A program made the translations under genes and the position numbers. Shown here in pieces: positions 6,549 through 15,506 of a stretch of 30,239 bases of DNA; the stretch's first letter is position 1, and every line of letters begins with the position of its first letter. The stretch comes from JANLIQ01 sp964358205. Its GTDB lineage: Bacteria; Patescibacteriota; UBA1384; 2-12-FULL-50-11. The stretch covers positions 1 through 30,239 of the forward strand of contig CAYHNZ010000008.1 in assembly GCA_964358205.1 (NCBI GenBank), written 5' to 3'. The notes under the pieces are model-generated. The model was given only the letters and a program-made list of their open reading frames with translations, searched no databases and was not told where the DNA came from.

Positions 6549-9500
6549 ATGTTATTGAGGAGGGTGTTAGTTACAACAGCCCTGGTTGCTATATTGGCCA
6601 GCAGCCTTTTTTCTGGTTGGTTAGGCAGTTCGCTCGTTGCCCAGACTCCCGTCGCTCGGGCCGCCGACCCAGAAGCTACCTGCACGGAATATAAAAAGGA
6701 CGTAATCGCACCTACCTACGTCGGTTCAGCTAGCTATATTCGTGCCGAACCTTGGGATGCGTTTGGTCGAGTTGGCAATAACCTGCACATTGGAATCCAG
6801 CAGTTGGTTAAGAACAGTCTTTTTAACGGGCTAAATCCTGGCTTGGGCTACTTAAATACGGGGATAATAATTACCATCTACCGAAATCCCGCTAATGGTG
6901 AGGGCGACATAGTGACCACCTTACTAAATGATGCCGATGGGCTTACCTACCGAACTACTGGAAATCTTTACGAATCTCCTTTAATTAGCCCTCCTCGGCT
7001 ATCTGACGACACCTTTGGAGATGACAACGCTACTAATAGTACAAAAAGAAACGAAACTAGATACTTTGCGTTGATTACGGCCAATAAATCTAATCAGGGA
7101 GCGCAGGAACTGCAAAAGAGTTTTAACTATTGCCTTTCAGCGTCCAGCAGTAGTTCTAGCACAATCGATCGTGGGAAAGTCGTCAGCTGGTTTAATGAGA
7201 ACCTTGGTCCCTATAAGTATCTCCCCGCTAACTTCTCGGAAACCGCTGCGAATGCTCCGCCGTATTTTATTATCCCAAAAAGTGCCACGACCGGCCGGCC
7301 GGAAATAACCTTCAAGCTTCTTGATGTCTCTGGTGGCGACAAGCCCGGTCTTGGAGAATATTCGTTTGTTAAGTATTGGTCGTTTCAGGGCTACCGGACC
7401 GGTCTCAACATAAAAGATGGTGAAGAGCTGGTGAAGATTCCCGATTTAGTTTTTATGATCGATTCCGGAGATAACGTCGGAGATGTTTACTGGATGAATG
7501 GCGTCGATATTCGACCCTTATTAGGAACTGACGAACTTAAGAAAGTGCATCAGATTAAAGCTGGGATTGGTATTGAAGATACCTCTTGGAGGCTGTTAGC
7601 CGCCTACTCGATGGTTAGCCCAATTATACGACGGGATGGCACCACTACCGACTGCCAAAAAGATCCAGCCAAGTTCAAATTCACCGGACCTGATTGGAAG
7701 GACGACACCACTGGAACGATCGCAGAAAAATCAGCCGACGACCCGATGGGCTTGAACCCGTATTGCCTCAATAAAACCGGCGACCCGAAAATAGAGAAGA
7801 TAAAAGGAGGGTCGAGTTGGCTGGTTTTCTGGGGTGTCGGCCAGACCCAACAAGCCACCAGCAGCAGTAAAGACCCCTGTAATGGGGGCAATATTTTCGG
7901 TTCCCTTACCGGCGATGGCCTTGGCGCAACCGTGCTAAAAGTCTTCGCTTGCATTATAGGTTATGTGATTGACAAAATTTACACGCCGCTGGCCACCACC
8001 ACTCAAGGCGCGGGCGATCAGATCGGGGCGTTAGAAAGCAACTTAGCTGGAACTGGCCCCAATAAAGGCTTTTTGGGTGCCTGGAAGTTCTCGCTCGGGT
8101 TAATCAATATCGTCGTTGTCTTGGCTCTGCTGGCCATTGCCTTTGCCAACATCCTCCACCTCAACATTAATACTTACACCGCCAAAAAGGCCTTGCCCGG
8201 ATTAGTTATGGGTGTCGTCGGCGCTAACGCCAGCCTGCTTCTAATTCGGTTCGTTCTAGACGTTGCCAGATCGCTCGAAACTTTTGCCTTTAATATCGCC
8301 AATACCCCGAAGTTTCCTGTTCACACCGCCGGCGATTTTGTCGCCGCTTTTATGACAAAGATCGGCGGTACCGCTTTCCATAACAGCGCCATTAACTGGA
8401 TCGCCATCCTGGTATCGCCGCTTGCCTTTTTCGTTATCCTCATTTTTGCCATTTTCTTTTTCTATCTATTATTTGTTTTTGCCTGGGCGATGATCAAGCG
8501 ACTGGTCTACATTTACGCCTTAACCGTCGTGGCGCCGCTCGCCTTTGTCGCCTACGGCGTCCCGGGCCAGCAACAATGGTTCACTAAGTGGTGGGATATG
8601 ATGCTTCGACAGATATTTATGCTACCGGTTGTCTTTCTGGCGATGGCTCTACTCATTAGATACGTCGATGCGAGTATCGACATTGGTAGAATTCAGGCAC
8701 TGGACGTCTCTGAATTAATTAATATGGCGATTATTTTCTTGGCAGCCCTCTTTATCCTCAAGCTCCCCGGCCTAATCACTAAGGGCGCGATCGATATCAC
8801 CAACGCCGCCAAAAAAGCTTTCGGCATGGCCAAAGCAACCCCGCTAAAAGCCATGCAGGCTGGGCAATGGGCGCATGGAAAATATTCAAGCGGCAAAATA
8901 AACAAAGCTATTGCCGCCGACCGGAGTGCTGTCGCTAATAAAGCGAGGCAAATGCGAGCGGCCGGCGATAGGGAAGGGGCAAAAAAATTGATCGCTGATT
9001 ATCGAGCCAGCGCAACTAAACGATATAAAGAGATTTCGAAGCCTTATACTGACGGTAAAGTCTCTAAACTCTTGGCGGGTGGTCGTGGTTTTTCTACACT
9101 GCTTGATAGACCGGCGCTACTTAAGGAGGCTTGGGATGCTAGGCAAGAACTCATTAAGAAGTCGGACTACATTGCCGCCATGACAAAAACCACCCTGCCC
9201 TCCTGGCTTGGTGGTGGTACGGTACCGGGCAGACTTAGAGGAATCGATGCTGAAGCGGATCTCCAGAAGAAACTTGGTATGGACGAGCTTAAGGACGCTC
9301 GAACACCTGGTGATTTTATTGCATGGAGGGAAACTCTTGGCAAGGGCCATCTTGGGAGGGTTGAGAGTCGGTTGGCAAGAGCAATTGCACGAGCCGCCAA
9401 CAATGATCCCGGCGAGATTGAAAGGCTAACGCAGGCAGGTGGCAGTATCACTAAGGACAGTTATAAAGACTTCATACGCTCTCTCCAAAATGAAGGCGGA

Positions 9501-10601
9501 CTGAAATTCGACGTCAACAATATTAAAGAAGTCTCGGATTTAATGAAATGGGCGGCGCTTATGACTAGTGAGGCACGGGCAGCGCGGAGCATTAGAGACA
9601 CTGAAGAAAACGAACATCCAAATATTAAAGCGAGTAGGAAGCGTGCATTAATACGAGGTCAGACTCCTCCTGGTGGCGGAGCGAATCCGTCTGGTGGGCC
9701 GAATCCACCGAATACGCCTCCGGGTGGAGGTGGCGGCGGAAGTCCAAGCGGCGGTCCGGGTGGAGGCAACGGCGGGGCTCCGGGCGGTAAAGTTCAAAAG
9801 GTTTTTGTGACCAACCCCGTTCAAATCCAGAACCCACAAAATGAGGCGATGTTTAACAAGCTCGCAGAACACGCCCAGACATTAATGGACACCGTCGGTA
9901 GCGAGAAATTAAGTGCTCATGCCGTCGCCAGCGGCGGCGATGTTAGCAAGCTCCTGTCAGGTGATGTTGGTGAGGCAATTAAAGGACAGATCGGCCACTT
10001 GATGAACGAGGGTGGCGGCAAACTAATTCACGAGCTAATCAGCGCTGCTGTCAATGGCGGGGACGTTAGCGCCCTACGAGCCCTAGTCGCTCGAGGCGAG
10101 ATCATCGATCGAACCGGCCAAGAGATGACTAACGAAGCTGCCGGATTCAGTGACGAACAGCTCGACCGGTTTGCCGAGAAGGTCGGCACATCAACCAGCG
10201 AGGCAGTTCAGTCGCTTGGTGGGGTTCTGGCGCCGCACTTCAAAAGTATGGGCATTACTGACCCGAAGATAATCGCCGCCTACAGCCAGAAACTTATCGA
10301 TGGAATCCAATCCTCGATAAATAAAGGGCCGAAAAGCTTGCGAGCCGAGATGGTAAATCAGTTTGGTAGACTAGCAAAAACCGTCGCCCAAGAGCAGGGA
10401 CTAGCACATATAGACAATGCGTCACTTGCCAGCACCATTGCCCAGGCCGAGGCAAGCCGCCCGTCGGCGCCTCCTACTTCTACGACCAATGTCACTAACG
10501 TCAGTAATGTTGAGCAAACAACCACCGCGGAGTCTGCTCCTCCAGCTCCCGCCGACGACTCTGGCGCTCCAACAGACTTAACGCCACGGACTAGCCAGTA
10601 A
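6549..10601 (+). CDS. VirB6/TrbL-like type IV secretion membrane protein, exported N-terminus
   Basis: A 1350-residue membrane protein. A signal-peptide-like start (LLRRVLVTTALVAILASSLFSG, then ARA-A) leads a long extracytoplasmic domain (about residues 40-450). A bundle of membrane segments follows (about 457-478, 514-540, 546-573, 616-672 as two or three, 684-706, 722-746), with WAMIKRLVYIYALTVVAPLAFVAYG and WWDMMLRQIFMLPVVFLAMALL resembling the VirB6/TrbL core. A cytoplasmic tail of about 600 residues contains a Gly/Pro-rich linker near 1037-1080 and an Asn/Thr/Pro-rich end. VirB6-type proteins form the inner-membrane channel of type IV systems. Placement before PrgI and VirB4 supports the call. 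The stop overlaps the next ATG as TAATG. Confidence 0.8.
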   Translation: MLLRRVLVTTALVAILASSLFSGWLGSSLVAQTPVARAADPEATCTEYKKDVIAPTYVGSASYIRAEPWDAFGRVGNNLHIGIQQLVKNSLFNGLNPGLGYLNTGIIITIYRNPANGEGDIVTTLLNDADGLTYRTTGNLYESPLISPPRLSDDTFGDDNATNSTKRNETRYFALITANKSNQGAQELQKSFNYCLSASSSSSSTIDRGKVVSWFNENLGPYKYLPANFSETAANAPPYFIIPKSATTGRPEITFKLLDVSGGDKPGLGEYSFVKYWSFQGYRTGLNIKDGEELVKIPDLVFMIDSGDNVGDVYWMNGVDIRPLLGTDELKKVHQIKAGIGIEDTSWRLLAAYSMVSPIIRRDGTTTDCQKDPAKFKFTGPDWKDDTTGTIAEKSADDPMGLNPYCLNKTGDPKIEKIKGGSSWLVFWGVGQTQQATSSSKDPCNGGNIFGSLTGDGLGATVLKVFACIIGYVIDKIYTPLATTTQGAGDQIGALESNLAGTGPNKGFLGAWKFSLGLINIVVVLALLAIAFANILHLNINTYTAKKALPGLVMGVVGANASLLLIRFVLDVARSLETFAFNIANTPKFPVHTAGDFVAAFMTKIGGTAFHNSAINWIAILVSPLAFFVILIFAIFFFYLLFVFAWAMIKRLVYIYALTVVAPLAFVAYGVPGQQQWFTKWWDMMLRQIFMLPVVFLAMALLIRYVDASIDIGRIQALDVSELINMAIIFLAALFILKLPGLITKGAIDITNAAKKAFGMAKATPLKAMQAGQWAHGKYSSGKINKAIAADRSAVANKARQMRAAGDREGAKKLIADYRASATKRYKEISKPYTDGKVSKLLAGGRGFSTLLDRPALLKEAWDARQELIKKSDYIAAMTKTTLPSWLGGGTVPGRLRGIDAEADLQKKLGMDELKDARTPGDFIAWRETLGKGHLGRVESRLARAIARAANNDPGEIERLTQAGGSITKDSYKDFIRSLQNEGGLKFDVNNIKEVSDLMKWAALMTSEARAARSIRDTEENEHPNIKASRKRALIRGQTPPGGGANPSGGPNPPNTPPGGGGGGSPSGGPGGGNGGAPGGKVQKVFVTNPVQIQNPQNEAMFNKLAEHAQTLMDTVGSEKLSAHAVASGGDVSKLLSGDVGEAIKGQIGHLMNEGGGKLIHELISAAVNGGDVSALRALVARGEIIDRTGQEMTNEAAGFSDEQLDRFAEKVGTSTSEAVQSLGGVLAPHFKSMGITDPKIIAAYSQKLIDGIQSSINKGPKSLRAEMVNQFGRLAKTVAQEQGLAHIDNASLASTIAQAEASRPSAPPTSTTNVTNVSNVEQTTTAESAPPAPADDSGAPTDLTPRTSQ

Positions 10602-11497
10602 TGTCCGAGTTTTTTGAGCACGAGAATTCGGTTGAGCAAGAGTCAGTCGAGCTCGAGCGGATTCAAGATGCGGTGGTCGCAAAGTTTCAAGAGCGCGGCA
10701 TTAAGATCGATCGCGAACGGTTGCGCAATTTAATTACTGAAATGCGCTACGGCGACCTGAACCCCAAGACCCCGACAAAAACCGAGGAGACGCTTGAATA
10801 CCGACCGAAAAGGGTCTTTGTCCAAGTCGAGCGAAACGGTGTGGTAACCGTCGACAGAGTCGAATATAGCCGTTTGAACGAACGTCAAAAACTTCACCAC
10901 ATTTTGCACGAAGCTGCCCATCGAATCGACTGGCTGATTGCCGGTACTAACAACATTGATTGGCAAGAAATTGGCGATATTATTCCGGAAATGGATCCAA
11001 ACGATATGTCTCCCTACCTCGTCCACCTCGTCGAGAAATACAAGGGCGATCCGCCAGAGAAACTAGCCAAAATGATTCGCCAAGAGGCGATGCCGGATTT
11101 AATCGCCCAATATGTCGAATCCGACGGCACATTCAAAAGCTTTGTCGAGCAATCCGGGCTAGAAACGGCTGATTTGCTGGACGGTTTTGAAGATATGGAC
11201 GATGTGGCCAAGGAAACTTTCTTTACCGAGTATCCCGATTTGCAGTTTCGTTTCCATATCTTCGTTAATTTGCGCGAAGTCCTGCACGACGAGAATTTGG
11301 TGAGTAGCACTACTAGCACTTGGGCAGAAGACTATGACGAGCCGTTCCACGACGAGCTAGAAATGGTCTCGTGGATGGCGGAAAAGCCGCCCCAGTTGCC
11401 TGCCGAGCAAATCAAGAAGAATCCCCCGCCGAAACCCCAACCCGGCTTCTTCGACTTCTTCTGGCTGTTTAGGGGAGAAGAATCAAGTAGCAAGTAA
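10601..11497 (+). CDS. predicted zinc metallopeptidase (HExxH) in the T4SS cluster
   Basis: A 298-residue protein without signal peptide or membrane segment. HHILHEAAHRIDWL carries HEAAH at residues 103-107, a zincin active site. About 55 residues later QEAMPDLIAQY offers a glutamate at 162 in the E-x-x-x-D spacing used as third zinc ligand in gluzincins such as thermolysin. The N-terminal part is acidic and helical; the C-terminal part is Pro/Lys-rich and ends with FFDFFWLFRGEES. The ATG overlaps the virB6 stop (TAATG), so the two are translationally coupled. A cytoplasmic peptidase acting on a substrate or component of the apparatus is an inference; no known family name can be given. Confidence 0.65.
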   Translation: MSEFFEHENSVEQESVELERIQDAVVAKFQERGIKIDRERLRNLITEMRYGDLNPKTPTKTEETLEYRPKRVFVQVERNGVVTVDRVEYSRLNERQKLHHILHEAAHRIDWLIAGTNNIDWQEIGDIIPEMDPNDMSPYLVHLVEKYKGDPPEKLAKMIRQEAMPDLIAQYVESDGTFKSFVEQSGLETADLLDGFEDMDDVAKETFFTEYPDLQFRFHIFVNLREVLHDENLVSSTTSTWAEDYDEPFHDELEMVSWMAEKPPQLPAEQIKKNPPPKPQPGFFDFFWLFRGEESSSK

Positions 11498-11517
11498 TAA
11501 GTTACAAATAAGTTTCA

Positions 11518-11874
11518 ATGGAACAAGTACCAAGAAGAGACCTGGAGGACAGAACTGCTAAGTTTGGCCTGGAAGTTATTCGTTTATGCAAAACACTTCC
11601 TCAAGACGCCATCAGCCGACCATTGATTAGTCAGATTGTACGGTCGTCAACTAGTGTCGGGGCTAATTACGCCGAGGCGCAAGGCGCTAGCTCCAAGAAA
11701 GACTTTTCTAACAAGATATATCTTTGTCGCAAGGAGGTTCAAGAAACCTGACACTGGCTAAAAATGTTAGCCGGCGTTTCTAGCGACCCAAATATCAGAG
11801 TTCTTTCCGACGAGTGCCACGAGCTAACTCTAATTTTCCAAAAGATTTCCTCGACCTTAAGACTTAATGCTTGA
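11518..11874 (+). pseudogene. four-helix-bundle (23S rRNA IVS-type) protein gene broken by in-frame TGA
   Basis: The reading frame begins as a four-helix-bundle protein of the S23/IVS family (DLEDRTAKFGLEVIRLCKTLPQDAISRPLISQIVRSSTSVGANYAEAQGASSKKDFSNKIYLCRKEVQET). It meets TGA at 11749-11751 and continues in the same frame as HWLKMLAGVSSDPNIRVLSDECHELTLIFQKISSTLRLNA to TGA at 11872-11874. With the stop read as one residue the product would be 118 residues, the normal size, and the downstream part matches the last two helices. The flanks are AAGTAA / TTGATAATTG-type repeats. A CGA-to-TGA change is the simplest explanation. It may still yield a 77-residue fragment. Confidence 0.8.
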
Positions 11875-11928
11875 TCATTACTTGATAATTGTCGCTTGAA
11901 ACTTGATAATTGGCCTAAGGGGGGTTTT

Positions 11929-12348
11929 CTGGAAGTTAAAGTACCGCAAAATATAGATATGCAAGACAAGGTCATCGGGCCTTTGACCTTGGTGCAGTTT
12001 TTTTATCTACTCTTTGGTGGGCTGTTTATCTATCTGCTCAACAACTGGACCGCTGGAACATTTCTGCGGCCACTGTATTGGTTGATTGCCATTCCTGTCG
12101 GCTTGCTCTCATTTGCTTTGGCTTTTATTAAAATTCAAGATCGGCCGTTTATCTACTTCTTGGGCTCGCTCGTCCGTTATCTCCAGCGGCCCAGAACTCG
12201 CGTTTGGCAGAAGGGTCAGTACCAGCGGTCTACCCATATTGTTGTCAAGCAAGAGGTAAAAGTGGAAGCCCCGCATAAAGATTTCGACAAAGCCCGAGTA
12301 AGAGATATTGTGGGAATAATTGATTCGCCGAAGGACGGCGAACAATAA
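11929..12348 (+). CDS. PrgI-family T4SS membrane protein (CTG start proposed)
   Basis: A PrgI-like protein of about 139 residues: LEVKVPQNIDMQDKVIGPLTLVQFFYLLFGGLFIYLL, a second membrane segment (LYWLIAIPVGLLSFALAFI), the conserved basic FIYFLGSLVRYLQRPRTRVWQKG, and a soluble tail. PrgI proteins accompany VirB4 in conjugative and secretion systems and probably contact it at the membrane. Family members start immediately before K-V-P-Q. Here that codon is CTG (11929), four bases after AAGGGGGG (11917-11924), a strong ribosome binding site. The only conventional in-frame start, TTG at 11896, lies in repeat sequence without one and would extend the product by 11 residues. The gene lies between the two four-helix-bundle genes. 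Confidence 0.82.
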   Translation: MEVKVPQNIDMQDKVIGPLTLVQFFYLLFGGLFIYLLNNWTAGTFLRPLYWLIAIPVGLLSFALAFIKIQDRPFIYFLGSLVRYLQRPRTRVWQKGQYQRSTHIVVKQEVKVEAPHKDFDKARVRDIVGIIDSPKDGEQ

Positions 12349-12808
12349 GAATTAAGAATATGGAATTAAGAATTATGAAAAACGAGGAAAAAATACAGAC
12401 ATTTACCGATTTGTTAGTTTGGCAAAAAGGACATGAACTGGCTATCGAAGTCTATAAAACAACGAGGAAATTTCCGCGTGAAGAATTGTACGGACTCACA
12501 AGTCAGATGAGGCGAGCGGCAGTTTCCATAACTTCAAACATTGCCGAAGGATTCGGAAGAATCGGCTACAGGGAAAAATTGCAATTTTATTATATATCAC
12601 ACGGCTCACTTATTGAGCTAAAAAATCAACTCTTGATTGCTAGAGACATCGACTATCTAACCAATGAGAATTTTGACATTCTAGACACCCAAGTTATCCA
12701 GGTTCATCGACTACTGCGAGGGCTACTGAAAAAAACTAGCGAAATTCTTAACTCTGAACGCAGTGAAGAGCGAGCGGAGCGACATTCTAAATTCCAAATT
12801 CCTAATTC
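12349..12808 (+). mobile_element. four-helix-bundle gene framed by a 25-bp inverted repeat (IVS-like element)
   Basis: The left arm (12349-12373) and the reverse complement of the right arm (12784-12808) match at 22 of 25 positions; both are built from AAGAATTAGGAATT-like units. The arms enclose almost exactly the four-helix-bundle gene: its ATG at 12375 is just inside, and its last codons run through the right arm. The layout resembles the intervening sequences of some bacterial 23S rRNAs, where an S23-type gene lies between pairing ends, but here it is in a protein operon between prgI and virB4. Mobility is inferred. Confidence 0.55.
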
Positions 12809-12824
12809 TAAAAGCGATGTCTAA
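12375..12824 (+). CDS. four-helix-bundle protein (S23/IVS, Avd-like family)
   Basis: An intact member of the four-helix-bundle family first seen as the product of 23S rRNA intervening sequences and related to Avd of diversity-generating retroelements. The core is FTDLLVWQKGHELAIEVYKTTRKFPREELYGLTSQMRRAAVSITSNIAEGFGR, followed by YREKLQFYYISHGSLIELKNQLLIARDIDYLTNENF and a final helix. Members form basic, barrel-like pentamers that may bind nucleic acid; the true function is unknown. The start at 12375 (MKNEEKIQ) is preferred over 12360, which lies in the inverted repeat. The last 25 or so residues (SERSEERAERHSKF...) are encoded by dispersed repeats. It overlaps virB4 by eight bases. Confidence 0.88.
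   Translation: MKNEEKIQTFTDLLVWQKGHELAIEVYKTTRKFPREELYGLTSQMRRAAVSITSNIAEGFGRIGYREKLQFYYISHGSLIELKNQLLIARDIDYLTNENFDILDTQVIQVHRLLRGLLKKTSEILNSERSEERAERHSKFQIPNSKSDV
12755..12787 (+). repeat. 33-bp dispersed repeat, copy in four-helix-bundle gene
   Basis: This segment (TGAACGCAGTGAAGAGCGAG... GCGACATTC) matches the reverse complement of 27927-27959, inside the yidD 3' end, at 28 of 33 positions. A shorter related copy ends at 26874 (AGCGAGCGTTAGCGACATTC) and weaker AGACGAGT...AGCGACAT units lie before dnaN. Here it encodes part of the C-terminal tail. Confidence 0.65.
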
Positions 12825-15501
12825 CGATAAGCAGAGTAAATCAAGGCCGGCCAACAAACCGCAGAATCAATCTACCCAGCAGTATGTGGCGATTTCGGAG
12901 ATTCGCGATGATGTTGTCGTCTTGAACGATGGCTCAATTCGCCAGGTGGTTAAAGTTAAACCGGTTTCAATCGAGTTGCGTAGCCAAAAAGAGCAGGACG
13001 CCGTTATCTATCAGTACCGAAGTTTCTTGAATGCTTTGAAGTTTCCCTTCCAGATAGTTATTCAGGGTCGACGGGTCGATTTGAGTCGCTATATCGCCAA
13101 GCTCCAAGCCATTGGCGTTGACGAGACCAACGAGCTAATCAAAGTCCAGATTACTGATTACATCGACTTCATCCAGCGCCTCTCGGCCGAAGTCAATATT
13201 ATGGATCGGTCATATTATGTCATCGTCCCTCACAACAAAAACCCTGGCGTTTCAACCACCAAACAAACCTGGATGGACAAACTGCTCGGTGGCAAGAAAA
13301 ACAAGGAAACCGTCTATACCGTCCAAGAATTCGAAGACCTAAAAGCCCAGCTGGAAGAAAAAACCCAGATCGTCACCGGCCGATTGGAGTCGCTCGGCAT
13401 TCAAGCTAAGAAATTGACTTCGGCCGAGTTGATTGAGCTTTACTACAACACTTATAACCCTGAAGAATCGACCACTCAACACATCGAGGATATCGAGCAG
13501 TTGACCGGTTCGGTCATCAAAAAGGGCTCGAACGACGACCAAGTCACCAATGTTGTCACCGATGTCATCAAAGCCGCCCAAGCTGGCGAACTGGCACCAA
13601 CCAAAGAACTGCCGTCGGTTTTGCCTCCAACCAAAGACGCCCCACCTCCCGTAGCGCCACTAAGCACCGACATTGCGCCGGTAACGACCAAAAAGAAATC
13701 CTTGAGCGAAATTATGGCTTCGATCAACCCTAAAGACGCCAAGTCGGCGGCCGACACCGAGATGGATATTTTCAAGAAAGGCCTGGCTGATGTGCTGGAT
13801 ATTATCGCTCCAGCCGGCATGGCCATCTCACCCAGCTACCTACAGATCGGCTCGTTCTACGCCCGAACGATGTTCGTTTTTACCTATCCGCGCTATCTGT
13901 ACTCCGGCTGGCTATCACCAATTTACAATTTTGACGCCACCATCGATGTCTCGATGTTTATCTATCCGCTTGAATCGGCCTTGGTGATGAACCAGCTCCG
14001 TCGCAAAACCACCCAGCTGCAGTCGAGCTTACAGATCGAGCAGGAGAAAGGCCTAGTTCGTAACCCCGAACTGGAAACCGCCATCGGCGACGTGGAGGAG
14101 CTGCGCGACACTTTACAGAAGGGCGAGACTCGCTTGTTCCAGTACTCGCTTTACTTCACCATTTACGCCAAAACGCCCGAGGACTTGCAAACCCTGACCA
14201 AACAAATCGAAACGACCCTCGGCGGGATGCTGGTTTACTCCAAACCAGCCCTCCTCCAGATGGAAGAAGGCTTCTCGACGACGATGCCCTTAGCCTACGA
14301 CGAGCTACAGATTGTTCGTAATTTGGACACCGACTCGCTCTCAACTACCTTCCCCTTCTCCAGCCAGGATCTGTCGCATCACGACGGCGTGCTTTACGGC
14401 ATTAACCTCCACAATAGTAGTCTAGTGCTGTTTGACCGCTTCCAGATGGAGAACGCCAACCAAGTTGTCTTCGCCAAGTCCGGCGCCGGTAAGTCATATT
14501 CCATTAAGCTCGAGGCCCTGCGAACGCTGATGCTCGGCGCCGAAGTAATCGTCGTCGACCCAGAGCGAGAATACGAAACCCTGTCGCAAACGATCGGCGG
14601 TACCTATATCGATATTTCGCTTAATTCCGCCCAAAAGATTAATCCGTTCGATCTGCCGAAATATGTCTCGGCTGATTCAGCCGAAGCCGGTGAGGACGTT
14701 CTGCGCACCACCATCGCTGGCCTGCACGGGCTAATTAGTTTGATGGCTGGAGGCTTAAACGCCGAGGAAGACGCCTTACTAGACAAGGCCCTTTACGAAA
14801 CCTATGCCATGAAGGACATCTCAATTGATCCGGCCACCCAAAACAACCCGCCGCCGCTGTTAACGGACTTAGTCGGGGTATTGTCGAATATGACCGGGGC
14901 GGAAAGTTTGGTTAATCGCTTAGTGAAATTCAGTGAAGGATCGTTCTCTAATTTGTTCGACTCACCGACCAATATCGACCTGACCAACAAATTTACCGTT
15001 TTCTCGATTCGCAATATGGAAGATGAGCTCCGACCACTGGCGATGTACTTGGTTTTAAATTACATCTGGGCTCGGGTCAAGGGTCAGCTCAAGAAACGCC
15101 TGCTGATCATTGACGAGGCCTGGTGGATGATGCGCTTTGAAGACACCGCCAAATTCCTGAATGCGATGACCAAACGGGCCCGCAAGTATTTCTTGGGCGT
15201 GACGGTTATCAGCCAAGATGTGGAGGACTTTATCGACAACGCCTACGGCAAAGCCATCGTTAGTAACTCCGCCACCCAGCTCCTACTCGGCCAATCGCCG
15301 ACCGCCGTTGATAAATTGGCCAGTGTTTTCAAGCTGACCGATGGCGAAAAGCAATTCCTGCAAACGGCTGATGTCGGCCAGGGCTTATTAGTCGCCGGCG
15401 TCGATCGAGCCGCCATTCAAATAATCGCCTCCTACACCGAAGATCAGTTCATCACCACCAACCCCGAGCAGATATTAAATATGTTTGGACAAGAAGCATG
15501 A
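12817..15501 (+). CDS. virB4: VirB4-family type IV secretion ATPase
   Basis: An 894-residue VirB4/TraC-type ATPase that powers type IV secretion or pilus assembly at the inner membrane. The N-terminal domain begins after a polar leader (QQYVAISEIRDDVVVLNDGSIRQVVKV) and contains a Pro-rich insertion. The ATPase domain has Walker A FAKSGAGKSYS near residue 553, Walker B RLLIIDEAWWMM near 761, and the conserved GVTVISQDVEDF and FSIRNMEDELRP segments. An in-frame ATG at 12763 lies within dispersed repeats and would add 18 repeat-coded residues; the ATG at 12817 fits better. It follows the four-helix-bundle gene with an eight-base overlap. The stop is TGA at 15499-15501, immediately followed by a palindromic repeat. 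Confidence 0.93.
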   Translation: MSNDKQSKSRPANKPQNQSTQQYVAISEIRDDVVVLNDGSIRQVVKVKPVSIELRSQKEQDAVIYQYRSFLNALKFPFQIVIQGRRVDLSRYIAKLQAIGVDETNELIKVQITDYIDFIQRLSAEVNIMDRSYYVIVPHNKNPGVSTTKQTWMDKLLGGKKNKETVYTVQEFEDLKAQLEEKTQIVTGRLESLGIQAKKLTSAELIELYYNTYNPEESTTQHIEDIEQLTGSVIKKGSNDDQVTNVVTDVIKAAQAGELAPTKELPSVLPPTKDAPPPVAPLSTDIAPVTTKKKSLSEIMASINPKDAKSAADTEMDIFKKGLADVLDIIAPAGMAISPSYLQIGSFYARTMFVFTYPRYLYSGWLSPIYNFDATIDVSMFIYPLESALVMNQLRRKTTQLQSSLQIEQEKGLVRNPELETAIGDVEELRDTLQKGETRLFQYSLYFTIYAKTPEDLQTLTKQIETTLGGMLVYSKPALLQMEEGFSTTMPLAYDELQIVRNLDTDSLSTTFPFSSQDLSHHDGVLYGINLHNSSLVLFDRFQMENANQVVFAKSGAGKSYSIKLEALRTLMLGAEVIVVDPEREYETLSQTIGGTYIDISLNSAQKINPFDLPKYVSADSAEAGEDVLRTTIAGLHGLISLMAGGLNAEEDALLDKALYETYAMKDISIDPATQNNPPPLLTDLVGVLSNMTGAESLVNRLVKFSEGSFSNLFDSPTNIDLTNKFTVFSIRNMEDELRPLAMYLVLNYIWARVKGQLKKRLLIIDEAWWMMRFEDTAKFLNAMTKRARKYFLGVTVISQDVEDFIDNAYGKAIVSNSATQLLLGQSPTAVDKLASVFKLTDGEKQFLQTADVGQGLLVAGVDRAAIQIIASYTEDQFITTNPEQILNMFGQEA

Positions 15502-15506
15502 TGGAA

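Noticed and set aside
9660..9790. GGTGGCGGA-like repeats as a mobile or regulatory repeat
   Set aside because: They encode the Gly/Pro-rich linker of the VirB6-like protein and are explained by protein composition.
11749..11751. In-frame TGA as evidence for a recoded UGA (Gly) genetic code
   Set aside because: tsaD, hicA, valS, virB4 and the M15-type gene all end at TGA exactly at the expected protein end, so TGA is a stop here.
12763..12816. Earlier ATG for virB4
   Set aside because: The added 18 residues are coded by dispersed repeats inside the four-helix-bundle gene; the ATG at 12817 is a better start.
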